Below, piece after piece: positions 34,601 to 43,123 of a stretch of DNA of 64,000 bases (its first letter is position 1; each line of letters begins with the position of its first letter). Below the pieces are notes generated by a model. That model was not told the origin of the DNA. It ran no database searches and saw nothing but the letters and a program-made list of their open reading frames with translations. Source of the DNA: Paenibacillus algicola (lineage in GTDB: Bacteria > Bacillota > Bacilli > Paenibacillales > Paenibacillaceae); the NCBI RefSeq assembly GCF_005577435.1, contig NZ_CP040396.1, forward strand, positions 2,042,501-2,106,500, given 5' to 3'. The translations under genes were made by a program, and so were the position numbers.

Positions 34601-35296
34601 CTGCCAGTCATCAGCTATGAGCGCGATGTGCAGGAGGAATGTGGTGAGCTGTTGTTCCACGTTCGTCAGCGGCTTGATTATGCCATGGGTTCCTTTTTCC
34701 AGGATGCCTTCCATCCCTCGGTACTGCGCGAGGATGGCGGCAGTCTGAAGGCGGCGTTCGCGGCCTGCGGGAAGGATCTTCAGCGCACACTGGCGCTGGA
34801 GCTGGATCAGGAGCTGTGGGCTACCACGCTCAGATTGGAGGCGACAGGGCGCAAGCTCTGCTCTAAAGCCGTTCAGCGCGTGCTGGATCGTATTAAAGAG
34901 CTTGAAGAAGGTCTCGCCTTGTCCGTAAGTCTGGAACTGGAGTGGCCTGCTCCCACGCTGCCGGAAAGTGCGCTTCAGCAGCCGAAGGACTGGGGTCCGT
35001 ATTGGAGCCTGTTCAAGAATCCGAGGCATTTCTTCGAAAGTCAGGGCAGCCTCAAGCTGCGGGAGCAGGCTGAGCCGTTAGTGAAGGAGGACATTGCCGT
35101 TCTCCTTGCATCAAGGTCTCACGAGCTGGTCCGTCATTACACCGAGCAAACGACCGTGGCCTTGACGCAGTATAGAGATGTGCTGCTGGAGCAGCTGGAG
35201 CAGGCTGTGAAGGCCATGCAAACGTCTCTTGCTGGCGGACAGTCTGCAGAGCAGTGGCGACAGCTGGCCCAAGAGCTGAAGAGCATTAGCGAGTAA
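31679..35296 (+). CDS. dynA: Double-headed bacterial dynamin-like protein (DynA type)
   Basis: A 1205-aa protein with two complete dynamin GTPase heads in tandem. Head 1: P-loop GHFSAGKSS (53-61), DTPG (143-146), NQID (201-204). Head 2: P-loop GAFSAGKSS (629-637), DTPG (786-789), NAAD (849-852). Helical stalk regions with coiled-coil character follow each head. B. subtilis DynA (YpbR, about 1190 aa) has the same fused layout and protects and fuses membranes under antibiotic or phage stress (family knowledge). The linker before head 2 (about residues 480-620) is extremely rich in A, P, R and E and its DNA is much richer in GC than the flanks. The GTG start at 31679 has GAGGAG upstream. Confidence 0.9.
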   Translation: MKAVTAHETGFNADLLQEAIAQFQAWNDESSAELAKDLQRKQEAKELTLAFCGHFSAGKSSMINALCGKKVLPSGPVPTSANIVTIRNGDAKAVIHRADGAVEESITVTTEELAEYCKAGGDYRAIEVWDQVPVLQGHGVLMDTPGVDSTDDGHQKATHSALHLADVVFYVMDYNHVQSESNLMFAKSLSDWGKPLYLIVNQIDKHRDEELSLASYLSDVRKAFRQWNIQYQGLLCISLKVHDYPYNQWPELQSVIAGLLEQSRSLLDYSVASSLRQVAHSHGEAFARSHQEEKEALLEEIGGQAALEALNQRLAEEEAELSSARNMPEVTATAFRKEGDALLANANLMPAELRDLALSWLESQKSGFKVGFLFSSGKTGEEKKRRQEQLLERLKQQVSSQVEFHLRQLWKSSMEAVSSFGEEQEQVLDSVLPRVTAELLLQTVEPQAILSGEYMLNYCRKLADQIKASYRQAVLTLADRLKQAAADAASVRVAELSRRHAELTAQSAAAARYAALQQAEAARSGAAAQLAPPPEPLTPGLLPEVSEPAALPQAAAEPAPAAAPPQGEGLPRRVPQGGGRRQRLEAAAAKLRAASALLAPHPALAQAARDLDARADSLAGGSFTMALFGAFSAGKSSFANALLGERVLPVSPHPTTAAVNRILAPNADHLHGTAEVKMKTYDTWWDDLNYSFQVLGLEQPTKSSWRKAAEELTPAGIHPAGLPHYGFLKAAAAGWEDMESRLGSIMTVGLEEYRGFVADETKSCYVEGIDLYYGCDLTEQGIVLVDTPGADSLHARHTGVTFSYIKNADAILYVTYYNHAFSKADRQFLSQLGRVKDSFTLDKMFFIVNAADLASSQEELEQVVEHVQDNLKRSGISRPSIFPVSSLESLRAKQAADDVKLASSGFLSFEKTLNHFAVEELPGLSLRAGLDSIREASGKAERWARLAEEDADSRKVRAQRLEESRTQAVCMLEELPVISYERDVQEECGELLFHVRQRLDYAMGSFFQDAFHPSVLREDGGSLKAAFAACGKDLQRTLALELDQELWATTLRLEATGRKLCSKAVQRVLDRIKELEEGLALSVSLELEWPAPTLPESALQQPKDWGPYWSLFKNPRHFFESQGSLKLREQAEPLVKEDIAVLLASRSHELVRHYTEQTTVALTQYRDVLLEQLEQAVKAMQTSLAGGQSAEQWRQLAQELKSISE

Positions 35297-35316
35297 AGCG
35301 GAATAGATCCATATTG

Positions 35317-35362
35317 AAACGGCGGAATCCGGGGGCACGCAGCCCCGGTTTCGCCGTTTTTT
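35317..35362 (+). terminator. Terminator after dynA
   Basis: AAACGGCG with CGCCGTTT and inner CCGGGG/CCCCGG arms form a long stem followed by six T. The 255 bp from here to the next gene contain no open frame I would call; only AT-rich promoter-like sequence is visible. Confidence 0.85.
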
Positions 35363-35617
35363 GACGTGCTGCCGACCCCTAAGATGTCAGGTATTTTTGC
35401 TTGGTGATATGCTTTTTTGAAAATGTCACCATTTTGTCAGAATTAAAGAGGAAAGCCGATGATTTCATCATGAAGAAACGATAAGTTGCACGAAACGCTT
35501 TCAGAAGGTCAGATCATCGCCAATTCCGCTTTTTTTTGTCTTTGCCGCTTTTGGAAGTCGGTGATAAACTTCATAAATGCTACATAACTGTTCGTATTGA
35601 GATTAGGGAGGATTAAG

Positions 35618-37393
35618 ATGAATGTTCTCAGGCAACTGCAGGGCTTCTTTTGGGAGAAACGAGTCTATCTCTTTCTTTCCATACTGTGTCTGGCGATGGC
35701 GACCGCGCTCGGACTGGTATACCCGTACCTGCTGCAGCGTTTGATCGATGATGCGATCAGACCGGAAAATTTCGGCTTGGTGCCTCAGCTGGCACTCACG
35801 GTCGTAGGGGTCGTAACGATCAAAGCATTTCTGCAATTTTTACACGGATTTTATGGTGGAAGGCTCGGCAATTTCTTAGCTTATCAAATGCGGAACGCCT
35901 GTTACGAAAAGCTTCAATTTCTGTCCTTCCGGTACTATGATACCGCGCGGACCGGAGACCTGATGTCCCGCCTGACGGGAGATCTGGAAGCGATTCGGAT
36001 GTTTATCGGATTTGGCTTTGCGCAGCTGCTGAATGTGGTCATGATGGTCACCTTCGGCTCCATCATGATGTTCTCCATCAGCTGGAAGCTGACACTGTTC
36101 ACCATGATCAGCATGCCATTCCTGGTCGTCACAGCGCTGCGGTTTGAATCCAAGATTCATCCGGCCTTTCAGGAAATGCGCCTGGCGCTGAGCTCGCTGA
36201 CGACGGCCGTGCAGGAGAACATTACCGGTGTGCGGACCGTCAAGTCCTTTGCCCGGGAGCCGCATGAGGTCGTTAAATTTTCAGGGCGTAATGAACGTTA
36301 TAAAAGCAATCAGATTTTTGCGTCCGCGCTGTGGGCGCGTTTCTTTCCTTTAATGGAGCTCTTTGCCAACATCAGTGTCGTGCTGTTGCTGCTGTTCGGT
36401 GGACGTATGGTCATTAATCAGGAGCTGACGTTGGGACAGCTGGTTGCCTTTTTCAGTCTGATCTGGTACATCATCGGACCGCTTTGGGGCATTGGATTTC
36501 ATATTAACAACTACACTCAATCCAAAGCCTCCGGAGAGCGGGTGCTGGAGCTGCTCCATCAGCCGGTCGATGTTGAGGACAGTGAAGATGCCATAACACT
36601 GAAGCCCGATGAGGTCAAGGGGCATGTCGTGTTTGACAGCGTGACCTTTGCTTATGGAAACAAAATGGCGGCAGTTAAAGATATTCAGCTTCATGCCAAA
36701 CCAGGATCTGTTATCGGCTTGCTAGGGGGAACCGGCTCCGGTAAATCAACGATCATTCAGCTGCTGATGCATGCTTATAACGTGAACTCCGGCAGCATTA
36801 CGCTCGATGGAGTGAACGTGAAGGACATTAAAGTCCGCAGCCTTCGCAGCCAGATCGCGACCGTATTTCAGGAGACGTTCCTGTTCTCCTCCAGCATTCG
36901 CAATAATATCGCCTACGGCATGAAAAATGTAAGCATGGAAGACATTATTCGTGCAGCCAAGCTGGCGAAGGCGCATGATTTCATCATGGAGATGGAGCAT
37001 GGCTACGATACCGTGGTCGGGGAGCGCGGAATGGGCCTCTCCGGAGGTCAGAAGCAGCGGATCGCCATTGCGCGGGCTTTGCTGAAGGACCCTAAAATAC
37101 TCATCCTCGACGATGCCACCAGTGCCGTCGATATGGAAACCGAGCATGAGATTCAGTCGGGGTTCCAGGAGGTTATGAACGGGAGAACGACCTTTATTAT
37201 CGCGCATCGGATTTCCTCACTGCGTCATGCTGATGAAATTCTCGTTCTGGATGAAGGGGTGATCGTACAGCGCGGCAAGCATGATGAGCTAATCGAGCTC
37301 GACGGCCCTTACCGGGATGTCTATCAGATTCAATATGCCGACCTGATCGCCAGACGCTCGGGGGGAACTGTGGAAGGGCAGGTGCAGTCATGA
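35618..37393 (+). CDS. ABC exporter half-transporter, degenerate-site subunit (BmrC/YheI-like)
   Basis: A 591-aa fused permease-ATPase with six membrane helices (about residues 20-300) and a C-terminal NBD. Walker A is GGTGSGKST (370-378); the signature LSGGQKQR is canonical. Walker B reads ILILDDATSAVD: the catalytic Glu is replaced by Asp499. The partner encoded next has the opposite defect, so the two form a heterodimeric exporter with one degenerate ATP site, like BmrCD or TM287/288. Substrates are probably amphiphilic drugs or lipids. ATG 35618 follows GGGAGGA. The stop overlaps the next start by 4 bp. Confidence 0.9.
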   Translation: MNVLRQLQGFFWEKRVYLFLSILCLAMATALGLVYPYLLQRLIDDAIRPENFGLVPQLALTVVGVVTIKAFLQFLHGFYGGRLGNFLAYQMRNACYEKLQFLSFRYYDTARTGDLMSRLTGDLEAIRMFIGFGFAQLLNVVMMVTFGSIMMFSISWKLTLFTMISMPFLVVTALRFESKIHPAFQEMRLALSSLTTAVQENITGVRTVKSFAREPHEVVKFSGRNERYKSNQIFASALWARFFPLMELFANISVVLLLLFGGRMVINQELTLGQLVAFFSLIWYIIGPLWGIGFHINNYTQSKASGERVLELLHQPVDVEDSEDAITLKPDEVKGHVVFDSVTFAYGNKMAAVKDIQLHAKPGSVIGLLGGTGSGKSTIIQLLMHAYNVNSGSITLDGVNVKDIKVRSLRSQIATVFQETFLFSSSIRNNIAYGMKNVSMEDIIRAAKLAKAHDFIMEMEHGYDTVVGERGMGLSGGQKQRIAIARALLKDPKILILDDATSAVDMETEHEIQSGFQEVMNGRTTFIIAHRISSLRHADEILVLDEGVIVQRGKHDELIELDGPYRDVYQIQYADLIARRSGGTVEGQVQS

Positions 37394-39252
37394 GCGCAGG
37401 ATTAAAGAGCAAGAGGCGGCCTGAGCCCTCCGCGAGTGGAGCAGGGGCGAAAGAAACCTTGAATGAACGCTTTGTGTATCAGGATGATGAAGCGATTGAG
37501 AAGCCGTTTAACTGGAAGCAGCTGGCTCGTTTGGCTTCCTATATGAGGCCTTATGCGAAGCAGATGATTCCGTTAGTCATCATCCTGATGCTGATTGGCA
37601 CGGTGACGAAGCTGACGGTGCCTTATTTAACGGGTATGGCTATAGATAAGGCATTAGGCGCCGAGACAGGCAGCACGAACCTGACCCTGCTTTATCAAAT
37701 CGCTGCGGCCGTTCTGCTCTTATTCGTAGTACAATATATTACCGGCATTTTCCGCATCAAGTATACGAATATTATCGGGCAGCGGGTCATCTACGATCTG
37801 CGGACGGATTTGTTCCGCCATATCCAGAAGCTGTCGTTTAACTTCTTTGATAAACGCCCGGCGGGGTCTGTGCTTGTCCGTGTGACGAATGACGTGAACT
37901 CCCTTCAGGATTTGTTTACGAACGGGGTCGTTAACCTCATGATTGACTGTGTCCAGCTCTTCGGGATTGTGATCATCCTGCTGGCCATTAACTTCAAGCT
38001 GGGTCTGGCCGTCATTGTGACCGTTCCGATCATGTTCTTGATTTCGACCGCACTGCGGGTTCGCATTCGTCGCGCCTGGCAGGAGGTTCGTGCAAAGAAC
38101 TCCCGGATCAACTCGCACTTGAATGAATCCATACAGGGCATTCGTGTCACGCAGGCATACACTCAAGAAGAAGAAAACATGAAGTTCTTTGATGCCATGA
38201 ACATGGACAGCAAAAAATCCTGGGATAAAGCTTCAGCCATGAACCAGGCCTTCGGACCGATGATCGAAATTACCGGCGGTGTCGGGACATTAATTCTGTT
38301 CTGGCTTGGCGCGTCTTTGATTGAGAGCAACGAGCTGACCATCGGCCTGCTGATTGCCTTCTCGAACTATGTCGGCAACTTCTGGGAGCCGATTAACCGG
38401 CTGGGCATGATGTATAATCAGCTGCTTGTAGCCATGGCATCCTCGGAGCGCATTTTCGAGTTTATTGATGAGAAGCCGAACATTGCCGATGCCGAAGCGG
38501 CAAAGAAGATTCCAGCGATTCAGGGTAACATTCAGCTGAGAGATGTCGTATTTGAATATGAACCGGGGCGCCAAGCGCTCAAGGGCATTAACTTGGATGT
38601 GAAAGCAGGCCAGTCCATCGCGCTTGTCGGGCACACCGGCTCAGGTAAAAGCACCATCATCAATCTGCTCAGCCGTTTCTATGATATTACTAGCGGAACG
38701 ATTACGATTGACGGGTATGATATCCGAAAAGTTACGGTAGACAGTCTGCGAAGCCAGATCGGAATCGTGCTCCAGGATACCTTCATCTTCTCGGGTACCA
38801 TTCGGGACAATATTCGTTTTGGGCGTCTGGATGCGACCGATGAGGAGATTGAGCAGGTGGCCAAAGCTGTCGGCGCCCATGACTTTATCGTCAGCATGCC
38901 AGGCGGCTATGAAACCGAGGTCGAGGAGCGCGGTAACATGCTCTCTATGGGCCAAAGACAGCTGCTGTCCTTTGCCCGGGCTCTGCTGGCGGATCCTCGT
39001 ATTCTTATTTTGGATGAAGCTACGGCTTCCATAGATACCGAGACTGAGCTGAAAATTCAGGAGGCGCTGAAGCTGCTGCTGAAGGGGCGAACCTCATTTA
39101 TCGTAGCTCACCGGCTCTCGACCATTCGCCACGCTGACCATATCGTAGTGCTGGATCATGGACGCATTATGGAGGAGGGCAATCATCACGAGCTGATGAC
39201 CCAGCAAGGAATTTATTATGGGTTAATTGAGGCCCAGTACAAATTTCTGTAA
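37390..39252 (+). CDS. ABC exporter half-transporter, catalytic subunit (BmrD/YheH-like)
   Basis: A 620-aa partner of the preceding protein, with an N-terminal cytoplasmic extension of about 45 residues, six membrane helices and an NBD. Walker A is GHTGSGKST (414-422); Walker B ILILDEATASID retains catalytic Glu543. Its ABC signature is LSMGQRQ instead of LSGGQ. The canonical site is formed by this Walker B and the LSGGQ of the partner; the degenerate site by LSMGQ and the partner's Asp499. The ATGA overlap ensures equal expression. Confidence 0.9.
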   Translation: MSAGLKSKRRPEPSASGAGAKETLNERFVYQDDEAIEKPFNWKQLARLASYMRPYAKQMIPLVIILMLIGTVTKLTVPYLTGMAIDKALGAETGSTNLTLLYQIAAAVLLLFVVQYITGIFRIKYTNIIGQRVIYDLRTDLFRHIQKLSFNFFDKRPAGSVLVRVTNDVNSLQDLFTNGVVNLMIDCVQLFGIVIILLAINFKLGLAVIVTVPIMFLISTALRVRIRRAWQEVRAKNSRINSHLNESIQGIRVTQAYTQEEENMKFFDAMNMDSKKSWDKASAMNQAFGPMIEITGGVGTLILFWLGASLIESNELTIGLLIAFSNYVGNFWEPINRLGMMYNQLLVAMASSERIFEFIDEKPNIADAEAAKKIPAIQGNIQLRDVVFEYEPGRQALKGINLDVKAGQSIALVGHTGSGKSTIINLLSRFYDITSGTITIDGYDIRKVTVDSLRSQIGIVLQDTFIFSGTIRDNIRFGRLDATDEEIEQVAKAVGAHDFIVSMPGGYETEVEERGNMLSMGQRQLLSFARALLADPRILILDEATASIDTETELKIQEALKLLLKGRTSFIVAHRLSTIRHADHIVVLDHGRIMEEGNHHELMTQQGIYYGLIEAQYKFL

Positions 39253-39380
39253 GTTTCGGCAGAAGAAACCTGTGGCAATATGGGGAAAATTGTCGATATG
39301 GACTTGAAATCTCTCTGAGAAAGAAAGAAAATAAGAGAGTGGAGAGTTGATATCATAGTAGAAGGGAAGCTTGAGGGTAA

Positions 39381-39842
39381 ATGAGCATGGAAAGCGTTAT
39401 GTCTGCGCCTGCACTGCTGATTCGAACGTATGAGAGCAGAGATCTGGAATCCGTCACGTCCCTGATGCGCGAGTTGTCCTATCCGACGACACAAAGTGTC
39501 ATTCGGGAGCAGATGGAGAATATGTCGTGCAATTCGTCCCACTGCAATCTGATTGCAGAACAGAATGGGAAGGTAGTAGGCATGATTATGCTTCGGCAGG
39601 TCAAGTCCTACACGATGACGGAGAGAATCACTCAAATTACGTCGCTGTTCGTAACCTCAAACTGCCGCGGCCAAGGAATCGGCAAACGATTGGTTCGCGG
39701 GGGAGAGAACTGGGGAAGACAGCACGGAAGCAACCTCTTGTTTCTTACAAGCGGCAACCGGGAAGGCTTAGCCCCGGCACATGCATTTTTCGAACATATT
39801 GGCTTTGAAAAGAACGGCTATCAGTTCACCAAAAAGCTGTAG
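39381..39842 (+). CDS. GNAT family N-acetyltransferase
   Basis: A 153-aa single-domain acetyltransferase. Motif A, which binds acetyl-CoA, is visible as TSLFVTSNCRGQGIGKRLVRG. The C-terminal part FFEHIGFEKNGYQFTKKL is typical of the fold. The substrate cannot be predicted. The ATG at 39381 follows GAGGG by 4 bp; ATG 39387 is an equally possible start. A strong terminator follows. Confidence 0.85.
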   Translation: MSMESVMSAPALLIRTYESRDLESVTSLMRELSYPTTQSVIREQMENMSCNSSHCNLIAEQNGKVVGMIMLRQVKSYTMTERITQITSLFVTSNCRGQGIGKRLVRGGENWGRQHGSNLLFLTSGNREGLAPAHAFFEHIGFEKNGYQFTKKL

Positions 39843-39858
39843 CCCTACCCTTCCTTTG

Positions 39859-39886
39859 CCCGGCTCCTAAGTGGAGCCGGGTTTTT
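39859..39886 (+). terminator. Terminator after the GNAT gene
   Basis: CCCGGCTCC (39859-39867) pairs perfectly with GGAGCCGGG (39873-39881), loop TAAGT, then five T. Confidence 0.92.
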
Positions 39887-39954
39887 CTTTATACTCCGAG
39901 AGCAGTTGAAGCATCACTTTCCAACTTTTGCAGGATGGCGGATTGGTTAAATCA

Positions 39955-39992
39955 TGCTACAATGATTACATATTGGTGACAAAATTGTAACC
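39955..39992 (+). promoter_or_regulatory. Extended -10 promoter and possible operator of the CAP-domain gene
   Basis: TGC-TACAAT (39955-39963) forms an extended -10 without a good -35. Just past the predicted start site is an inverted repeat GGTGAC-N6-GTAACC (39975-39992), positioned where a repressor would block initiation. No regulator was identified. Confidence 0.45.
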
Positions 39993-40025
39993 AAATTAAA
40001 AAGCTCAAAGGAGAGATTGAACCTT

Positions 40026-40715
40026 ATGCGCAAACATATGATGAAAAAAGCAGCGGCAGGAAGCCTGGCTGCAGTGTTGTCCGTCGGACTGCTCTTTCCG
40101 TCCTCGGCCTCTGCCGCTTCCTCGACAGATCGCTATGCAGGACTGAAGCAGCAAATCGAGCAATATTTAAAAAGTCAGGGCTATGGAAGCTTTAAATGGC
40201 TTGTGCCTGGCGAGCGTGTAACCCAGCAACCCGCTCCAGCCCCGAGCCAGCCTGAAGCGACCAAGCCTAGTGAGCCCGCATCTCCAGCCCCAAGCCAGCC
40301 TGAAGTGCCCAAGCAGCAGCCAGCAGCGCCCGTAACTACCGAACAGGCAGCTATGGAAGCCAAAGTGGTTGAGCTGGTCAATCAGGAGCGCACCAAGGCA
40401 GGACTGAAGTCTTTGACTGTTCACCAGGAGCTTGCTGCTATGGCTCTAGATAAAGCAAAGGATATGAGCAGCAACAATTACTTTGCTCATACATCTCCGA
40501 CCTACGGCTCTCCATTTGATATGATGAAGGCTTACGGAATTTCTTACAGATACGCCGGTGAGAATATCGCCAAAGGTCAACGGACACCGGAGGAAGTGAT
40601 GAAGGCGTGGATGAACAGCGAAGGTCATCGCAAGAACATCCTGTCTCCGAATTTTACGATGATCGGTGTCGGCTATTACAACGGACATTGGGTTCAGGAA
40701 TTTATTAGCCAGTAA
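40026..40715 (+). CDS. Secreted CAP/SCP domain protein (YkwD-like)
   Basis: About 229 aa. A signal peptide (about residues 1-30, SLAAVLSVGLLFPSSASA) is followed by a short conserved-looking helix, a proline-rich repeat linker (APSQPEATKPSEPASPAPSQ), and a CAP domain (about 110-229). The domain shows LVNQERTKAGLKSL, the His of YFAHTSPTYGSPF, AGENIAKG and the HRKNIL loop. These proteins are common in spore formers; activity is unknown. Several in-frame starts exist (TTG 40017, ATG 40026, 40038, 40041); ATG 40026 has the best spacing from AAAGGAGAG. Confidence 0.87.
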   Translation: MRKHMMKKAAAGSLAAVLSVGLLFPSSASAASSTDRYAGLKQQIEQYLKSQGYGSFKWLVPGERVTQQPAPAPSQPEATKPSEPASPAPSQPEVPKQQPAAPVTTEQAAMEAKVVELVNQERTKAGLKSLTVHQELAAMALDKAKDMSSNNYFAHTSPTYGSPFDMMKAYGISYRYAGENIAKGQRTPEEVMKAWMNSEGHRKNILSPNFTMIGVGYYNGHWVQEFISQ

Positions 40716-40720
40716 AGCAG

Positions 40721-40752
40721 ACGTCCGGCCTTCCCCTCAAGGCCGGAGGAGT
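40721..40752 (+). terminator. Hairpin after the CAP-domain gene
   Basis: TCCGGCCTT (40724-40732) pairs perfectly with AAGGCCGGA (40739-40747), loop CCCCTC. The following U-tract is poor. Confidence 0.5.
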
Positions 40753-40785
40753 CTAAGGCTTTAGGCTCACTATTTATAGAATGCG

Positions 40786-40926
40786 GCGGTCTCAAAAGTA
40801 GATTTTTGTTTAACGATACAGCTCACTTGAGTGAGATCTGAAGCAAAAAAATAAAGACGTGGTGGAGCCAGGGAGGTGATCCCAGCACTGCCACGTCTTT
40901 ATTATTGATTGTACAAATGAGACCGC
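40786..40926. repeat. 141-bp element with nested palindromes (MITE-like or structured RNA)
   Basis: The ends are perfect inverted repeats GCGGTCTCA / TGAGACCGC. Inside are a hairpin CTCACT-TG-AGTGAG (40822-40835) and a 13-bp perfect stem AATAAAGACGTGG / CCACGTCTTTATT (40850-40903). The loop of the long stem carries GGAGGTGATCC (40872-40882), which is complementary to the 3' end of 16S rRNA. There is no coding frame. The GTCTCAAAAG end resembles ends of several Firmicute insertion sequences, so a MITE is plausible; no target-site duplication is obvious. From 40927 to 41196 I see no convincing gene. Confidence 0.6.
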
Positions 40927-41196
40927 TCCTTTTTAGATGGTTGCTAGACACTTCCATTCTACTAAAGGGCGGTTTCTTTATCTTACCTGTGTTTTGGGGA
41001 ATGGATATGCGCGGAGCATCTCACAACAACAAACGAGATCATCCCGCAAGACCCTAGATCTTTTGGACAGCCGCTTTTTGTCTTTTTGCCGATTTGCAAA
41101 ATGCGACGGGAAGTTTTATGTTTATGTACATATACAGCAGGGATCAACGCCTTTTGAACTGCTACGATAAGACTATGAACAGCCGGAGGGATACAG

Positions 41197-42090
41197 TTGA
41201 ACTCATCAAAATGGATATGGCGGACGACGGCAGCAATTTCGATCGCCGCGACGATTACGCTTCTCATCGGATTTATTTATGCGTATCAGGATATTAATCA
41301 GCCGACAGCTGATTCTTTCGAGCCGGTGACGTCAGAAAGGGAGAAGGCGGAGGAGGCCAGTGAGAGCTCCGCATCAGAAACAGAAGAGTTCCCTGTAGGT
41401 GAGAAAGACGGAGAAAAGACCTCCGTGCTGCCTCCGCTGCCAGAACGAGTCAAGGTCACTGCGCTTGGAGATTCTCTAGCGAAAGGAACGGGAGACAATA
41501 GCGGAGAAGGTTATGTTCGGCGCAGCATCACAAGACTGAATGAGATCGGAGTTCAGAGTGAGCTGTTAAACAATTTGGCCATCAACGGACTGACAACGGA
41601 GGGATTGCTATCCAATCTGAAGGATTCGGGCATGCAATATGCGCTGGAGAAGTCAGATCTGATTCTATTGTCCATTGGCGGAAATGATCTGTTTCAAAAC
41701 AGCGGACTTACGGATAATGCTCAAGCCCAAAGCGGGGAAGCTGCATTGGATCCGGAGCAGCTGGTGCAGGAGATTCCTGCCGCAACGGAAAGGCTGAAGC
41801 AGATTATTCAGTCCATCCGTGAAATCAATCCTACCGCCCGCATTCTATACCTGGGGCTTTATCATCCGTTCGGAGATATTGAAGAGCTGCTGCTGCCTGG
41901 GAATATGGCTGTTTCATCCTGGAATTATGCGGCCCAGCAGGTTATTAATGAAGATGCCAATGCGATGTTGATTCCGACCTTTGATCTGTTTCAAGGTAAA
42001 CTGGAGCAGTATCTGTCCGGAGACCATTTCCATCCCAATGGAGAAGGCTATCAGCAGATCGCAGATCGAATCGCGCAAGGCCTTCAATAG
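41197..42090 (+). CDS. SGNH/GDSL-family hydrolase, membrane-anchored
   Basis: A 297-aa protein with one N-terminal membrane helix (about residues 11-30), an E/S-rich spacer and an extracytoplasmic SGNH domain. Block I is ALGDSLAKGTGDN with Ser93; block III is SIGGNDLF; block V is DHFHPNGEGY, holding the catalytic Asp and His. It is similar in layout to Bacillus YpmR-type lipase/esterases. The TTG start has CGGAGGG 6 bp upstream. The substrate may be a wall-polymer or lipid ester, which is inference. The ABC genes follow 64 bp later. Confidence 0.85.
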   Translation: MNSSKWIWRTTAAISIAATITLLIGFIYAYQDINQPTADSFEPVTSEREKAEEASESSASETEEFPVGEKDGEKTSVLPPLPERVKVTALGDSLAKGTGDNSGEGYVRRSITRLNEIGVQSELLNNLAINGLTTEGLLSNLKDSGMQYALEKSDLILLSIGGNDLFQNSGLTDNAQAQSGEAALDPEQLVQEIPAATERLKQIIQSIREINPTARILYLGLYHPFGDIEELLLPGNMAVSSWNYAAQQVINEDANAMLIPTFDLFQGKLEQYLSGDHFHPNGEGYQQIADRIAQGLQ

Positions 42091-42154
42091 CAGAGGATGA
42101 CCTGTTTACACTTTTTTATTCAAGCTACTGAACTCACGGGAGGAGCTGCAAGGT

Positions 42155-43123
42155 ATGCAACATGCGTCAGATGAAATCGTGCTGTCTGTGAATCATGTCA
42201 AGAAAAAGATCGGGCGAAAATGGATTATCAAGGATGTAACCTTTGATATTCGCGCCGGTGAGGTGTTTGGTTTTCTGGGTCCTAACGGTGCGGGTAAAAC
42301 AACAACGATCCGCATGCTGGTGGATTTGATTAAACCGACCGAAGGCGTGATCAAGGTTTGCGGCTACAATGTAAACACGCAGCAGGAGCAGGCGCTGCAA
42401 TATGTCGGCTCTATTGTCGAAAATCCGGAGATGTACAGCTATTTGACCGGCTGGGAGAACCTGGAGCACTTTGCAAGAATGCAGCCGGGTGTGGATGCGG
42501 CGCGGATCGCAGAGGTTGTTGACATTGTCGGAATGGATAAACGGATTCACGACAAGGTTCGCACCTATTCCCTCGGCATGCGTCAACGTTTGGGAATTGC
42601 CCAGGCACTTCTAGGCCGGCCCAGGCTGTTAATTCTGGATGAGCCAACCAATGGCCTGGATCCCAAGGGCATCAAGGAAATGCGACAGTTCATTCATCGC
42701 TTGGCTGCGGAGGGCTTGGCGGTGTTTGTATCAAGCCATCTTCTTAGTGAAATCCAGCTGCTGTGCGACCGGGTAGCCATTATTAGCCGGGGCTCCGTGC
42801 TGGCTGTAGGCGGAGTTCAGGAGCTGATTGCGGGAAGCTCCGGCTATGTGATCTGGCATGTGTCTTCCCAGGCGGAGGCTCAATCCATTTTGTCCACAGT
42901 AGAGGGCTGTGAAATTATCGAGAAGCCTGGTGAGGTGCTGGATGATTCTGTCCTGGCTGGAATGGGACAGAAGGCACTGGTCACAATACTGTCGGAGGAC
43001 ATGACTCCTCTAGCGGTTCGCAAGCTGATGGAAGCAGGTATTGGGGTGTTCGGTGTCAGCCGGATCAATCCTACACTGGAACAGCTGTTCCTGCAGATGA
43101 CGGAGGGTGAGAGCATTGAATAA
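42155..43123 (+). CDS. ABC transporter ATP-binding protein (ABC-2 exporter)
   Basis: A 322-aa ATPase. Walker A is FLGPNGAGKTTTIRM; the signature is YSLGMRQRLGIAQALLG; Walker B is LLILDEPTNGLDP. A C-terminal extension of about 90 residues is typical of the DrrA/NatA group. The start ATG follows GGGAGGAG. The next gene begins within its last codons, so the two make one exporter. Substrate unknown: drugs, sodium or peptides are all possible for the family. Confidence 0.9.
   Translation: MQHASDEIVLSVNHVKKKIGRKWIIKDVTFDIRAGEVFGFLGPNGAGKTTTIRMLVDLIKPTEGVIKVCGYNVNTQQEQALQYVGSIVENPEMYSYLTGWENLEHFARMQPGVDAARIAEVVDIVGMDKRIHDKVRTYSLGMRQRLGIAQALLGRPRLLILDEPTNGLDPKGIKEMRQFIHRLAAEGLAVFVSSHLLSEIQLLCDRVAIISRGSVLAVGGVQELIAGSSGYVIWHVSSQAEAQSILSTVEGCEIIEKPGEVLDDSVLAGMGQKALVTILSEDMTPLAVRKLMEAGIGVFGVSRINPTLEQLFLQMTEGESIE

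Noticed and set aside
40937..41170. 77-codon plus-strand frame between the palindromic element and the SGNH gene
   Set aside because: No ribosome binding site, overlapping competing frames, and a composition unlike the neighbouring genes.
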